Positions 10,910-22,500 of a stretch of 49,017 nucleotides of DNA are shown piece after piece; within the stretch, counting starts at the first letter, position 1, and every line of letters starts with the position of its first letter. The notes beneath the pieces were generated by a model. It was not told the DNA's origin. It was given only the letters and a program-made list of their open reading frames with translations, and searched no databases. The position numbers were made by a program, and so were the translations under genes. Source of the DNA: Chara braunii (taxonomy: Eukaryota; Streptophyta; Charophyceae; Charales; Characeae). Location of the stretch: positions 317,006 through 366,022 of the forward strand of contig BFEA01000025.1 of the NCBI GenBank assembly GCA_003427395.1, read 5' to 3'.

Positions 10910-11089
10910 NNNNNNNNNNNNNNNNNNNNNNNNNNNNNNNNNNNNNNNNNNNNNNNNNNNNNNNNNNNNNNNNNNNNNNNNNNNNNNNNNNNNNNNNNNN
11001 NNNNNNNNNNNNNNNNNNNNNNNNNNNNNNNNNNNNNNNNNNNNNNNNNNNNNNNNNNNNNNNNNNNNNNNNNNNNNNNNNNNNNNNNN
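10910..11089. other. assembly gap, 180 N
   Basis: Run of unresolved bases interrupting the repeat cluster. Its length may be nominal. Sequence to the left (152-bp units) and to the right (T20) does not obviously continue. Confidence 0.99.
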
Positions 11090-11710
11090 TTTTTTTTTTT
11101 TTTTTTTTTACTTTTGTTGTTGATACCAGAAGAAGAACCCAGACAAAAAAGCACGGTGACCCACTGGCAATGAAGGTGAGGTTGTAAGTTAAATCCTCGG
11201 TAGGGGGGGCGGTTTCAGAGCAGCAGGGACGGGCAAAGAGGGGGGGTGGATCTCAGACAAGGGCCGCAGGACCCGGTTTAAGGGACGCTGGACATGTTTT
11301 CCAGCACACATTTCCTTTTTTAATAGCTGTCCTATACAGCTCAGCCAAAATTGAACTGGACGCTGGGCCCTTTCCCAGCATGTGCTGCTCCCCACGGAGT
11401 TGAAGAGACGGGAGTATTTAAAAATCCTGGTGTCCAGTAGAAGCAGGGGCGTAGAAAGGTGTACTAAGGGATGCTGTCCACGGTTTCGATGAAGGGGTTT
11501 ACGGGGGCCCACCAGTGGTCCTGAATGGCCCTCGAACCGGTTTTAGGAAAGAAAGGATGCTGGACCTTTTTTTTTTTTTTTTAGGAATGATGATAAGAGC
11601 AGTCATTCGTAATCACCCAGCTGAGACTCCATTCTATTGGTGGGGAGTATCACCTGCTGAAAACCGGGTTCAGCGTCCCTTAGAAAGGATGCTGGACCTG
11701 GTTTCCTGCT
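11090..11710. repeat. cluster of degenerate SINE-core copies
   Basis: After a T20 run (11090-11109), cores lie at 11282-11306, 11358-11395 (with TGTGCTGCTCCCCACG) and 11468-11487 (weak). A minus-strand copy occupies 11627-11679 (ATTCTATTGGTGGGGAG to CAGCGTCCC), and a partial plus copy 11685-11710. T-rich runs (for example 11567-11582) may be old tails. No coding content is recognisable. The cluster looks like repeated insertion of the same family into itself. Confidence 0.6.
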
Positions 11711-11787
11711 AGGAAGGAAAAGTTGTGTGCTTGCTTTTTTTGAATAACATTTGGCATCCCAAAGGAGAGAAAAAGGGAGCAGGGCAG

Positions 11788-11813
11788 GGGATGCTGAACC
11801 CCGTTTCCAGCGC
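11788..11813 (+). mobile_element. isolated SINE core
   Basis: GGGATGCTGAACCCCGTTTC followed by CAGCGCAGG: a diverged plus-strand core without a visible downstream tail. Confidence 0.45.
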
Positions 11814-11877
11814 AGGTCGCTTTCTCATCATCTCATCTCATGTTCATTTTTCCTTGCTTCCCTACACATCCTCATAA

Positions 11878-11950
11878 GGGATGCTGTGCCCGCTTCTCAG
11901 CACGTGCTGCTCCCCCTGCATAGATCGGAGCTTGTAATTAAAATAAATTA

Positions 11951-11986
<36 letters not shown>

Positions 11987-11988
11987 CT
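11878..11988 (+). mobile_element. SINE-type tail ending in (AAC)n
   Basis: Core GGGATGCTGTGCCCGCTTCT, then CACGTGCTGCTCCCCCTGCA and TAGATCGGAGC, followed by an A-rich stretch and an (AAC)12-like tail (11952-11988). The block order is the same as at 1589-1683. No target-site duplication was found. Confidence 0.6.
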
Positions 11989-12002
11989 GAAAAACTAATC
12001 CA

Positions 12003-12414
12003 GCGGCCTATCTCAGTTGGTAAGGCACGCAAGTGGCATTTAGGAGGTCTTGGGTTCAATCCCCATTGGCCTCTTGTACCTTCCTGGGCATGCTTGGCAC
12101 CCGCCACCTAGAGATAGCCTGTTGGTCCCCCCAATTGGCATTAAAAAAAAGCAGGCTCTGCTGATGTTCATAGGGGGAGGGGTAATCGGGGAGGCACAGC
12201 GACTGGCCACTCAGATGATGCTCGGTCCCTCTGCCACCAGCTGTCCCCTGACCGGTGCCCCCCGTTGGGGGTTCCCTGAAGCCCCTGGCTATCAGGCCAC
12301 CCTGGGCTGAAAAGGCCACCGTTGTCAGATTAGACACAAGATTGAATTTACCTGGGCTGGTTAGTCCGATGATAATACCTCAAGGCCATCGCCCTTTAAA
12401 AAAAAAAAAAAAAA
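12003..12414 (+). mobile_element. tRNA-derived SINE with poly(A) tail
   Basis: A tRNA-like head at about 12003-12070 shows box A (TATCTCAGTTGGTAAGG) and box B GGTTCAATCC with normal spacing. A non-tRNA body follows and the copy ends in CCCTTT plus an A17 run (12398-12414). The head is closely related to the one at 38103-38170 (both contain AAGTGGCATT and GGAGGT). The body holds GGTGCCCCCCGTTGGGG, similar to the LINE-C tandem units. No TSD was found. Confidence 0.6.
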
Positions 12415-12879
12415 TTAAAAATTATCTGCTATGTCATGGAACATATCTTTCTTTCACTACCCACCTGCCACTACGCTAAGGCTATACGGGGGACCCCTGG
12501 AAGCAAAGCTTTCTACCTCTCTTTGGTGAAGGGAGGTTACCTTTCTGGGTGGAGAGAGGTAACGGCATGGTAAAAAATATGTGAGGCGAGAGAAAAATGT
12601 ATAACTGTCCCCCGATGAGGATAATTTTTTTTATTTTTTATTATTTTTTTTAACTATCTGCTTATGGCAACATAGTTAACTATCTGCGAAAGGAGAAAAC
12701 AAGGGCATACTCACACTAGCTCTATCCAAATTGCATCTGAGTGCAATTACGGCCAGACCTGGATGCATCTGGCTGCAGTCTCACGTCCATATAAAGGCAA
12801 AAAAGCCCTAGTGCGAGTATGCTCCTAGCATTGGGTTCCTTCTGCCATGGCACTACTCATTGCCATATGATTGGCCATC
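12415..12879. other. non-coding, nothing recognised
   Basis: AT-rich with a duplicated TTAACTATCTGC (about 12651 and 12677) and T-rich runs near 12627-12650. No gene, RNA or mobile-element signature was seen. Confidence 0.5.
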
Positions 12880-12890
12880 GAAATCGTCTC

Positions 12891-13011
12891 TTTTTTTTTT
12901 TTTTTTTTTTTTTTTTTGAAGGCCCTTGTGCAAGACCTCTATCCTGTGGTGGTAAGAGAACCACCGGGATTGAGGCTTTGCCTAGCGGGCCGCTCCATCT
13001 ATTGGTGGGGA
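12891..13011 (-). mobile_element. 5'-truncated SINE/LINE-tail insertion with 11-bp TSD
   Basis: Read on the minus strand: CTCCCCACCAATAGATGGAG, a middle that folds (GGTGG...CCACC), then A27 (T27 at 12891-12917 on plus). GAAATCGTCTC at 12880-12890 is repeated exactly at 13012-13022, immediately outside the poly(T) and the 5' end. That defines a retrotransposition event. The copy lacks the GGGACGCTGG half of the family consensus, so it is 5'-truncated. Confidence 0.85.
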
Positions 13012-13523
13012 GAAATCGTCTCATCCTAACCTACTCGAGATCAGAAGTATCTCACATTCTCCAGAGAAGATAAGTATGGCCGCTGCGCCCAACCAAAGGG
13101 TTGTACGAGGCTGGTGCTTTATCGGACCGGGAGCTCGGCGAGGACATGTAGTTGAAAGCTGAAATCAGAAGTTGAAGGAGGAGGAATAGCCTTTCTATTA
13201 CAGAAGAGAGAGCAAGATCCTTACGACAACTTTATGGCCCGGTAGGCATACGAGTTGAGTCGATACTGGTGGGCACCACGGCACCGGCTTTTCGTTTGTG
13301 ATCGCGGCGTGCTGTATCTCAATCTTTCCAAGCAATTCCTCCTCCTTCCGCACCAGGCCCTGGGAGACTCCGCTTTATTTCCTTCTTGCGTCTTCTTTGA
13401 ATTTCTTTGTAGATTCACATTGAGTGCCCAAGGCTTGTAGTTGTATGCCTTGTCTCTTACAAATGTTTAATATAACTTCAATTTGTAAAGGCGAAAAAAA
13501 AAAAAGGATGACACGCGTAAATC

Positions 13524-13676
13524 TTTTTTTTTTTTTTTTTTTTTTCCACCCAGGAGACGGCTCCATCTATTGGTGGGGAGCATCACCTGCTGGAAAGCGG
13601 GTCCAGCGTCCCATTTACATCAGATCAATCATGGAGAGTATTCCTGCCAGCATTGATTGCCCTGGGGTACAAAAAA
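13524..13676 (-). mobile_element. SINE insertion with 16-bp TSD
   Basis: About 153 bp on the minus strand: unique 5' part, core GGGACGCTGGACCCGC, CTCCCCACCAATAGATGGAG, short linker, and an A tail (T22 at 13524-13545 on plus). Flanks ATGACACGCGTAAATC (13508-13523) and ATGACATGCGTAAATC (13677-13692) differ by one C/T, so they form a TSD. This gives the clearest full extent of the family in the window. Confidence 0.85.
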
Positions 13677-13695
13677 ATGACATGCGTAAATCAAG

Positions 13696-13708
13696 AAATG
13701 GAACTCAC
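13696..13708 (+). repeat. 5' target-site duplication of LINE-B
   Basis: AAATGGAACTCAC, repeated exactly at 24390-24402 right after the A-rich tail of LINE-B. Ten of the 13 bases are not part of the A run. It lies only 3 bp beyond the TSD of the neighbouring SINE. Confidence 0.75.
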
Positions 13709-15320
13709 GATCACTTCGCGCCTAGCGCACACGCACCGTAGATCAGAGACACTAAGCGTCGCTACGTCACAGGCCGACGTGGCATCACGCTTGACTAAGG
13801 GAGTTCGACAGTGGATGGGCATCCGCCCGTTCGTTGATGCATGCCTCCTTGGTTCCGCGTCTTGGATTCCATAGCCGCCGTTGCATTACAAATGGTGAAT
13901 GACCCTGCGCGTTGACACCTGTTAATGCGTATGGAATCAGCGGAGGTTTGGTCCCTGTGAAGGCAAAGTGGGCGTTGAAGGGCGGCATTGCTTCAGAAGA
14001 CAATTATAATCACATTGCGGTGACTTTCGTCTGGGAGGGCTGTTTCCATCAAGTCAACAGGATGCTGTTTTGTAAGAACGAAGTGTGTGTCTTTTGAAAA
14101 GTCAAACGCGTTTTTTAGGAGCTGCAAAAGTCTCCCCAATGTCTTGGTGGGGGAGTAGTGCCTAAATCTTCCAAAAAGAGCATTGGGCTTGACCGATGAT
14201 CAGGATACTGGCCATGGGATTGCACGTCAGTAAAGTGCCACATCAGTAATAGGGATTCCTCTTCATGATTAGTCGTTATCGCTACATTGTCAATAAGGAT
14301 ACCGGATGATCAATGACCAGCAGCGAGTGTGACAGAGGAATCGGTGGCGCCACATCATCAATAGGGATACCTGTTGCCAAAAGTTCAGAGAGGTGGATGA
14401 GTATACATCTTAGAAAGGGAGGGATCCTTACTGAGCTACGTCACAAATAGGGTCATCCCTATTCAATTCTCTATAGTCTGAAGTATATTCCTTCTTCCAC
14501 ATTCTCTGGCCATTTAGTAAGAGGGACAGTTGCCCAATCAAGCTTAAGTCACAAGGGTCATAAATTAATTGTCCTAGTAAGGAAATTATTAATGAGAAGG
14601 GTAGTATCGGTTTTAACTGGGTGAGTCCTCTTTGACTGCCTATCTTTCTGAGCACAGGCAGGTCAAGGACAGGAGGAAGCCAATTTAGTATTGGGCGAAG
14701 GGTTAGGAATGTTGGGTATCATGATATTGGGGGGGAATTCGTAGAAGAGAGTGCGCAGGAGGGTAACAAGAATTGGCGGAAGTACATGACGATAATGAGG
14801 AGGCGGAAGTTCTAAGAAGAAGAGGAATCTGTGTAAGAGGAGCAGTCGATGATGACAGCTGGGAGTATAGCGTTGCGAGGCAATTTCTGCATTTTGCACC
14901 TTCTGTCCCTCCCCTGCCTGTGTGGGGTCCAAGCCAGCAAAAACAATCTAATATTACGGAACTGGAATAAAAGAATTACAGGAATTGAAGGAATTTAATT
15001 ATTACAATTTATTATAATAATCATATAATCATATAATTGTCGTACAATTGGCTAATGGGTCTACAGGATTAGTGCCATCTCAGGATACTATCTTTTTTTA
15101 TTAGGCGTAACCTGAGTGATTGGGTGGCACTTCAGGAAACCATCCTGATTGATTAAGTGTAACCTGAGTGATTAAGCGTCCTCACAGACGGTCTCTCAGT
15201 AGCAAACCAGACATTCACATATACAGTTTTATACACAATCATGAAACTCAGTTTCCGTAGAGCAAAAGGTCCGGATTCAATGTTGTTTTATCAAGGGGCA
15301 ATGCGACATGCAATGGTCCA
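13709..15320 (+). other. LINE-B 5' leader, non-coding
   Basis: No long frame of recognisable product. Three related short motifs, (A/G)TCA(A/G)TAA/GGGGATACC-like, occur at about 14239, 14283 and 14353. A tandem pair of GTAACCTGAGTGATT occurs at about 15109 and 15160. An AT-rich palindromic stretch lies at 14996-15045. The internal promoter is expected here but was not located. An older non-LINE segment could be included if the TSD assignment is wrong. Confidence 0.45.
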
Positions 15321-18300
15321 TTGCCCTATTCTCGTCCGAGAGTGACAGCAGTTAGTCAAAAGGAGGGATGGCTCACAAAGAGGTTGTCGGGAAACGAGGA
15401 AAAACTGTTGTCCTCTCAAGAGCAGAGTATGNCACTGTCCTCGTCATCGGCTGCAACCCAGCATCACGAAGAGAATGGAGGGACATATGTAATCTCTGTT
15501 CCGGCGTCCCGTAGGGATTCTGTCACCGCATTATCCATGCACCCTAAGTTCTCAACGATGGAAGACTTTTCTCATAACAGTGGCATTAGTAATAATGAGG
15601 ATGCTGTGGTGGTCAGAGATATGATAATGGGAGAAGGAAATGAATAGAATGATGAGGAAGTGTTAACGGAAGAGAAAAGGATGAATGAAAAAATCCAGTC
15701 TCAACAGGCAACACAACAAACATCATAGGAGAAAGTTGGAAGCCCTTTGCCTCAGGATCAAAAGCAGCCTTAATGGACACAAAAGGTGAAAGAACCATTA
15801 CAGAATAAAACATTGAACATCCAACGTCCATCTTTTGATCCTGCTGGTTCCCAGCCAGAGGAACTGAAGGTTCCTCTCCGGAATCTTTCTTCGGTTAGGG
15901 CATACTTCCTCTCGCTCTTCCTTCTTCCATCTGAACAACTGGTGATTGAGCAAGGGGGGAGGAAGACTCTGATGAAGTCCTATCCATCGGATAAGCTTGC
16001 CCAACGAGATGCTGTCTACACCAAGCATGCAAGCAATTGGATCTTCTATGATAATGCAGCCTATAGGTCAGTTAATGATAAAATTAAATCCATTTGCAAG
16101 AGATTGGAAGCATTGAGAGATGGGCCATAAGGTGTCAAAGAGTTCTTTATAATTCAGCCAATTACCCCCACGGTCTTCACTGTGCTGAGTCTTTTTGATA
16201 AGGACAAGGTCAGGATGGATGCATGGAAGAAATTATTCTGGGATCAAGTGGAGGTCAAAATCTACCCATGGATTCCGAAGAAGGTTGGTCCAGAGGAAAA
16301 GGGGAACCAACTCATAAAGGACTTCTACTGGGTTGAATTCCGACACATCCCGATTGAAGTCCAGGCGGCATTCATCCATGACTTTGGACAACAATTTAAA
16401 ATAGCGGATTTCATTAACCCACTTCCATCATATGTGGCAAAGCGGGATGATTATTTGATGTTGGCCCTCGACCTTCCTAAGGAACAACAATTTTCACTTG
16501 ATGATATCATACCATTAAAAATGGGTGGTCGAGTCTATCAAATCCACACAGCGCACAAGTTTCGTCCTTGGTGCTTTACGTGCAAGGCGTATGGTCACCT
16601 TCACAATGACTATGCATGCCCCCATCACTCCCAGCATGCGATCCCCCCAGATCAGCGTCTCAAACGGCATCTGCAAAGGCCAAACAGATGGCTACCAATG
16701 GTAACAGGTTATGAAGGATGGGTTTATCGTGAGGATTTGAATCAGGGGGGGCAACTAGTGGGCTAGGTTTGGGAAGGAAGGAGTGACGTCCACAACCCCC
16801 CCTGGCCACCAGCAGACTGGCTCCCCCCTCAATCGTCTCCTCACCATCCTCAATCCATACCTCAAGGAGGGAAATCATCTCAGGGCAGTCCAAGTAGGCA
16901 AGGCCAGGGGTCTGGATCAAAAGGGCAAACGAAGAAGGGTGGAATGCAAGAAAACCACAATATTGGTAATGGGGAAGATGATGTGATACAACATGGGATG
17001 GAAGGGGGAAGCCGGAAAAACCAGAAACATAAAGGTCTGGCTACGCCACCCCCTGGGAACGTGGAGAGGTCTGTGGGACCCAAGGCGACAGACTACCTTC
17101 CTAAAAGAGATTCTGGGGGAGTTTCAGAATGGAGGGAAGTAAAAAGGAAAGAAGTAGTAAAACAGAAGGACACCTCCCTCGCTAGCATTCAATCTGAGTC
17201 ACCACACCAGAACTCTTTTCTGAAGAAGGGGTCTGAAAATCCTGATGCTGGTTCTGAAGGGGTCCCAATGGACGTTGACCCTTTCAAAGTTGTTCTAGGT
17301 CCGGAACCAATGGAGGTTGAGCCTGTGCTACCCTGTGCTCCTCCCCCTCTGGTTCAGACGGTGGAGAACCCTGTTTCCACTGTCGCTATGAAAATTGAAT
17401 TTGCTGTTCTTCAATTATTTGATTGGTTGCTGTGCAATTTGAAGAATCAACACGCTGGATTGACTGACATTCCGTGGTCTAAAATCTTTGAGGATTTAAT
17501 CTTGATGGTTGGAAGCAGCAAAAGTCTGGAAGTAATTTTGGTTCAAGGCCCTCCGCAGGGGGTCACATGGGATGAAGTTTGCGCTAAACTATTATCAATA
17601 ATATCCGAAAGATTTAATTACACTCTCCTCAAGAGATCAGTAAACCCTCCTTCTCTGCAAAATCGTTTTAAACCCCTAGTTGTACAGGGGGAAGAGGGGG
17701 AAGAGGAGGTAGCTGAAGAGGAGGAGGTCTTTGTGCCACACTATCAGGAGATTCCTATTTTTGTAACTGGTTCGAAGCTTGTAGATTCTTCTCTGTCTCT
17801 GGGTCGACCACAACTTCAGCATCAGCAGGAGAAAAAGAACACAGGGGAACTGTTCCCTGGAGTAGGAAAACAACAGGGTAAACAAACGGGTTTCAAAGTG
17901 GTGATTTCTGAGCTCACAGGGGAAAAAAAAAATTTGCAGCTCCCCCAGGGACAGCAGGGGGTTGATTCAGCAAAAAACTGTCAAGGCCTAATAGAGTGGG
18001 AGAGTGATGAGTCTCTCGGGTCTGAGGGATTTCAGGGATCTCATGGATCTCATGGATCTTTGTTGACTCGGGGGATAAATAGTAAAGTTAATGATTCCCC
18101 CTTGGGTACCATGGTTATTGGATCTATGAAACATCCATCATTGCTACAGTGCCAGGATGACTGTGTGCGACCTCACCAGATAATGGAAATTCCAGTTTTA
18201 AACATGGATATGCAGAAAGAACACGTTGAGCTCAGTTATGACGGTGTACTACGGCTCACAGGAATCACGGACGTCACTGCTCACGATCTGCAGGCTGTCA

Positions 18301-19469
18301 CTGGTACTCAACACTCTCCACCAAGCCATGAGGGCATGTGCAGTGATAGTGACAGGGGCAGTCTGCAGTTTGGGACTGTCACAAATGATAACTCTATCAA
18401 GTTTCGATCACCATCGCGAAGCCATGCTGACTGTGAGATGTCTGACCAGCTAGTTAAAAATTCAGGATTAAGTCTGGGATTGCAGCAGGATGGGCTTCTC
18501 AATAAGGATGCACTGCTGCTCACAGGAATTACGGACGCCACAGGACACGAACTGCAGAATGTCACTGTGACTGATCACCCTTCTCCTACTCTTGAGGATA
18601 CGATCAGTGACAGTGGCAAACTGAAGTCTACCTTTGTGTTAGATTGCTCTACCCCTGTTCATGAAGGCAGTGTTTCCACTAGTATCAAACCGGTGGTAAG
18701 AACAGAAAAGATTATTACTGCTTTGGACAGTGATGAAGGAAAAGTAACGCAGGGGACTTTGACACAGTTGAAGAGCCACGTGGTAGATCTCACTGAAGAT
18801 CTTCCAAATGCACATCAAAAAAGAGTTCGGGTAGAGGATATAGAAGAAGTTGGAGAGGTCGACGATGCAGTTGATTGGACGGATAAAGGAATCTCTCAAA
18901 ACTTACAAATCTCTCAAAACATCATAGAGTCTGAGCTCACAACTAAGAGACAGCGTCTGAAACATCGTCTGACTAAAGGTCAGGCAGTACTATCACCTAC
19001 TAAAATCGGCATAGTCATTTTTTCGGTCAGACTCAAAGAGGGTATATGGGAGGTAGGCCTTCCTGTCCCTCCGGGCGCGGTTTATGGGGAGGTCACAGTT
19101 TTGGGTATGGCCCTGGCGAATCTATTGCTACCTTCTATAACAAACCATCTCACTAAGGGTGCATTCATCAAAAAGGAGATATGAAATTTCATCAATGAGA
19201 ACTTTCCACCGGGGGGTACAACCATCTTCACTGTGACTGAAGGGGATCACAAACTTGCTGAATGGGATGTTTTTCTAAGATATGAAGTGAATAAACTGGA
19301 TAATCTTAAGTGGCTCAACCAGGATACCCTGCCTGAACTGCAGATGTTGAAGGTCAAAGTCAGTAAGGTCTGGTCAGAAACTGATGTAGGTACGCTTCTG
19401 GTCAGACTTTTAGGTGAACAAATTTTGAGGCCAGGAGGCCTTTTGGACTCTGCCTTGTGGCAGGTCTGA
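15321..19469 (+). pseudogene. LINE-B ORF1: very long zinc-knuckle protein, six in-frame stops
   Basis: A single frame can be followed for about 1380 codons without a frameshift. It is interrupted by stops at 15645 (TAG), 15726 (TAG), 15771 (TAA), 16128 (TAA), 16764 (TAG) and 19182 (TGA). The N-terminal third ends in a zinc knuckle CX2CX4HX6C (16572-16619, CFTCKAYGHLHNDYAC). It is preceded by a region similar to LINE-A ORF1 (PWC context, V-Y-x(3)-F/H pattern). A long acidic, Ser/Gln-rich linker follows, with an internal duplication (LTGITD at about 18254 and 18518). The C-terminal domain (about 19000-19469) resembles that of LINE-A ORF1. Role: presumed RNA binding and particle formation. The true start may lie upstream of 15321. 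One base is unresolved at 15432. Confidence 0.75.
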
Positions 19470-19535
19470 AAAGTGTTTCCTCCCAATCTTCTAATCATTC
19501 CTTTAATCCCTATTGTGTTATTTCATGGCTAAATT

Positions 19536-22500
19536 TTGATGCAGAATTTCAGTGTAATTGATGCCTTATACAATAAGGATCAAACATGGAAGTCCCTCAG
19601 GAGACAGGCTGATTTAGACCTTAGATCCTTGAATGTTAATGGTCTTGCTTCTGCTAAGTTTCAAAAGAAGCAAGCCATTCATGATCAACTGAGGGGGATA
19701 GGGGGGAGAGAGTGGCCTGATGTTATATGTATCCAAGAGACTCATCTCTTAGATACCGCTAATCATGACCACTGTCATAAGCAGATTTGGCCTCATAAAG
19801 CGTTTAGATCACATTCACCAAGGTCAGAGAGCGTTGGAGTTGCAATCTGGATTCCTCCAGTATCTAGGATAGAACCGGTATATTGGGACATGGATAAAGT
19901 GGAGGGTCGATGGGTCTATATCTTGGCCATGTTAGAGCTTTAAATCATCAATATCCTATGTGTTTATGGTCCCAATGAACCTGGTGAACGACAACGATTT
20001 TTGAATCTCTTCTCCCTAAGCTTCCAGTAGGTATACCATTAATTATGGCTGGGGATTTTAACGCTGCCCCAGATCGATCTTTGGATCGATGGCATGTGCC
20101 TACACCGTGTCCAGCCTATCTAGAAGCTGATGAAGTAATAATTACCTCCCTGGTTCAAACATTTAATCTCTTTGACTCATTCTGTAGGTTGAACCCGTCT
20201 CAGCGTTCTTATACCTGCTATAGAAAATCTCAAACTCAATTGGCTACTAAATCGCGTATGGACCTAATCCTCCTCTCGGAGGAATTGGAAGGCGCTCTCC
20301 AGATAGCTGAATTTTTTCCTAGAAGCCCTCTTTTAGGTCTGGATCATGCCATGTGTGTGGTTATCCTCACCTTTCGTAGGAAACCGGACCTAGGGAAAGG
20401 GTTCTATAAGCTGAATACGTCCCACCTCAAAATGGATTTATTTAAATCCTACCTAAAAGATGTATGGTCCTTCTGGAGACAACAAAAGGGCATTATCCAA
20501 GACGATATTAAGTGGTTCAACAACGGTCTAGTTTTCCTAGGTCGTAAATGCAATGAATATTCGAAATTACTTTCAGCCGAACGCCATTCAAATGAATCAC
20601 GTCTTTATCAATGTATTCAACAACTACAACTCTTAGAATTTGATAATGAACATGAGAAGAAAAATGAACTAGTGGCTCAAGAAATTCATGAACTAGAAAA
20701 TCGTTTACTCTCTCACATGGAGTATCGTTGGCAAAGGGTTAGGATTAGAGGCAAACTTAGGAAGCATGACACAAAAGGTGCTATGGATGCAAGATTCTTT
20801 GCTATGGCTAAAGTCCGGACAGGGAGGACAGTCACTGAGGCTCTTGCCCATCCCCAACATATGAATGATCCATTGGCCACCTCCACTGCTGAGTGTACTA
20901 AAATTGCTAGGGATTTTTTTTAAGACTTATTTTTATCAGGTAACAGTAATATTCCGTTTAATCAGCGGAATTCGAAAATTGATGACTTCTTGCAGCCATT
21001 GACAAAAACTCTTTCAAATTTTCAAAAAGATCAACTTGAGATGCCCTTAACTAAGGACGAAGTGTGGACTGCGCTTATGTTTATGAAAGAGGAAAAAACT
21101 CCAAGAATAGATGGACTGCCTAAGGAATTCTGAGAATCCTTGTGAAATTTTATTTTACAAGATTTGATGGATTTCTACCACGCAGTCTGGGAATCTAGAC
21201 AAATGGGAGAAATTGTGGGGCAGGGAGTCTTAACCCTACTATATAAGAAATGTGACAAATATAATATTCGCAATTACAGACCTATAACACTCCTTTCTGT
21301 AGTATATAAAATTATATCCAAGTTCCTTACCATTCGGTTAAACAAGTTCATAGCCGATATAATTCATCCCTCTCAAACTGGGTTTATTCAAGGAATAAAT
21401 ATTCAGGATAATATCCTTCTTATTAATGAACTAGTTAAGTTATCGGGTCAATCGAAACACAATGCTGCTTTCATATTTATTGATTTTGAGAAGGCATACG
21501 ATCATGTAGATTGGTTTTTCCTTGATAAATGCCCTCACAAAATGAATTTTGGTGTTAACTTTCGAAGATGGGTTAAAATCTTGCATGAGAACGCAACAAC
21601 ACGAATAATGGTCAATGGGAATGTGACACCTCGGATCTCGCTACAGCGATCAGTGAGACAGGGCGATCCAATCGCCCCGTTACTATTTGTAATTATTATA
21701 GAAGCTCTGGCAGCTAATCTTCGTCAACATAAAGATGTTAAACGCATACAAATTTCATCTATTCCAGAGGAAGCTATCCCAGTTTGTTCTCTGTTTGTTG
21801 ACGACCTATCTCTGATGATAGATGCCTCACAGAAAAATCTAGAGGCTATTAAACAAATCATGGATGTATTCTGTAAGCTATCAGATATGAGAGTAAATTG
21901 GGGGAATAAGACTCTGGGATGGTGAATTCATTATCAAGGAGTAAGACCTCCAGAGCAACCTCATATTAAATGGCTCCGGCCTGAGATGCCAATTAGAGTT
22001 TTGGGGATTTCCATCTCAGCACTAGGAAAACCATTATCCAACAATGATGGCATTTTGCAACAAGCTTAATCAAAACTAGAACTGTGGAAAGATAAACATA
22101 CTTCAATACTGGATAGAACACTTGCAATTAATAATGTGGTGTTAGCTTCTATATAGTATAAATCTGCACCATGGACTTTTGATAAAACCAATATTAAAGC
22201 ATTTCAAAGGCAATTAGCAACCTTTCTATGGAGAGGCAACCATGAATGTGAGAATGCTATTAGTAAGGTGGCATGGCAATCTGTAATACAACCAAAATCT
22301 AAAGGTGGTCTTGGTATCATCGACCCTACTACTCAGGCTATGACCCTCTCTATCCAATGGTTAAAACGTCTTTTATTTAATCCTCAGACTCCTTGGACTC
22401 CTCAAGCCTGTGAACAAATCAGGAGGTTAGCACCACCTACTTCTGAGGAAGTAGATCCTCTCATGTGGTTAGAAAATCGATTTTGGCCCCTTCATAGAGG

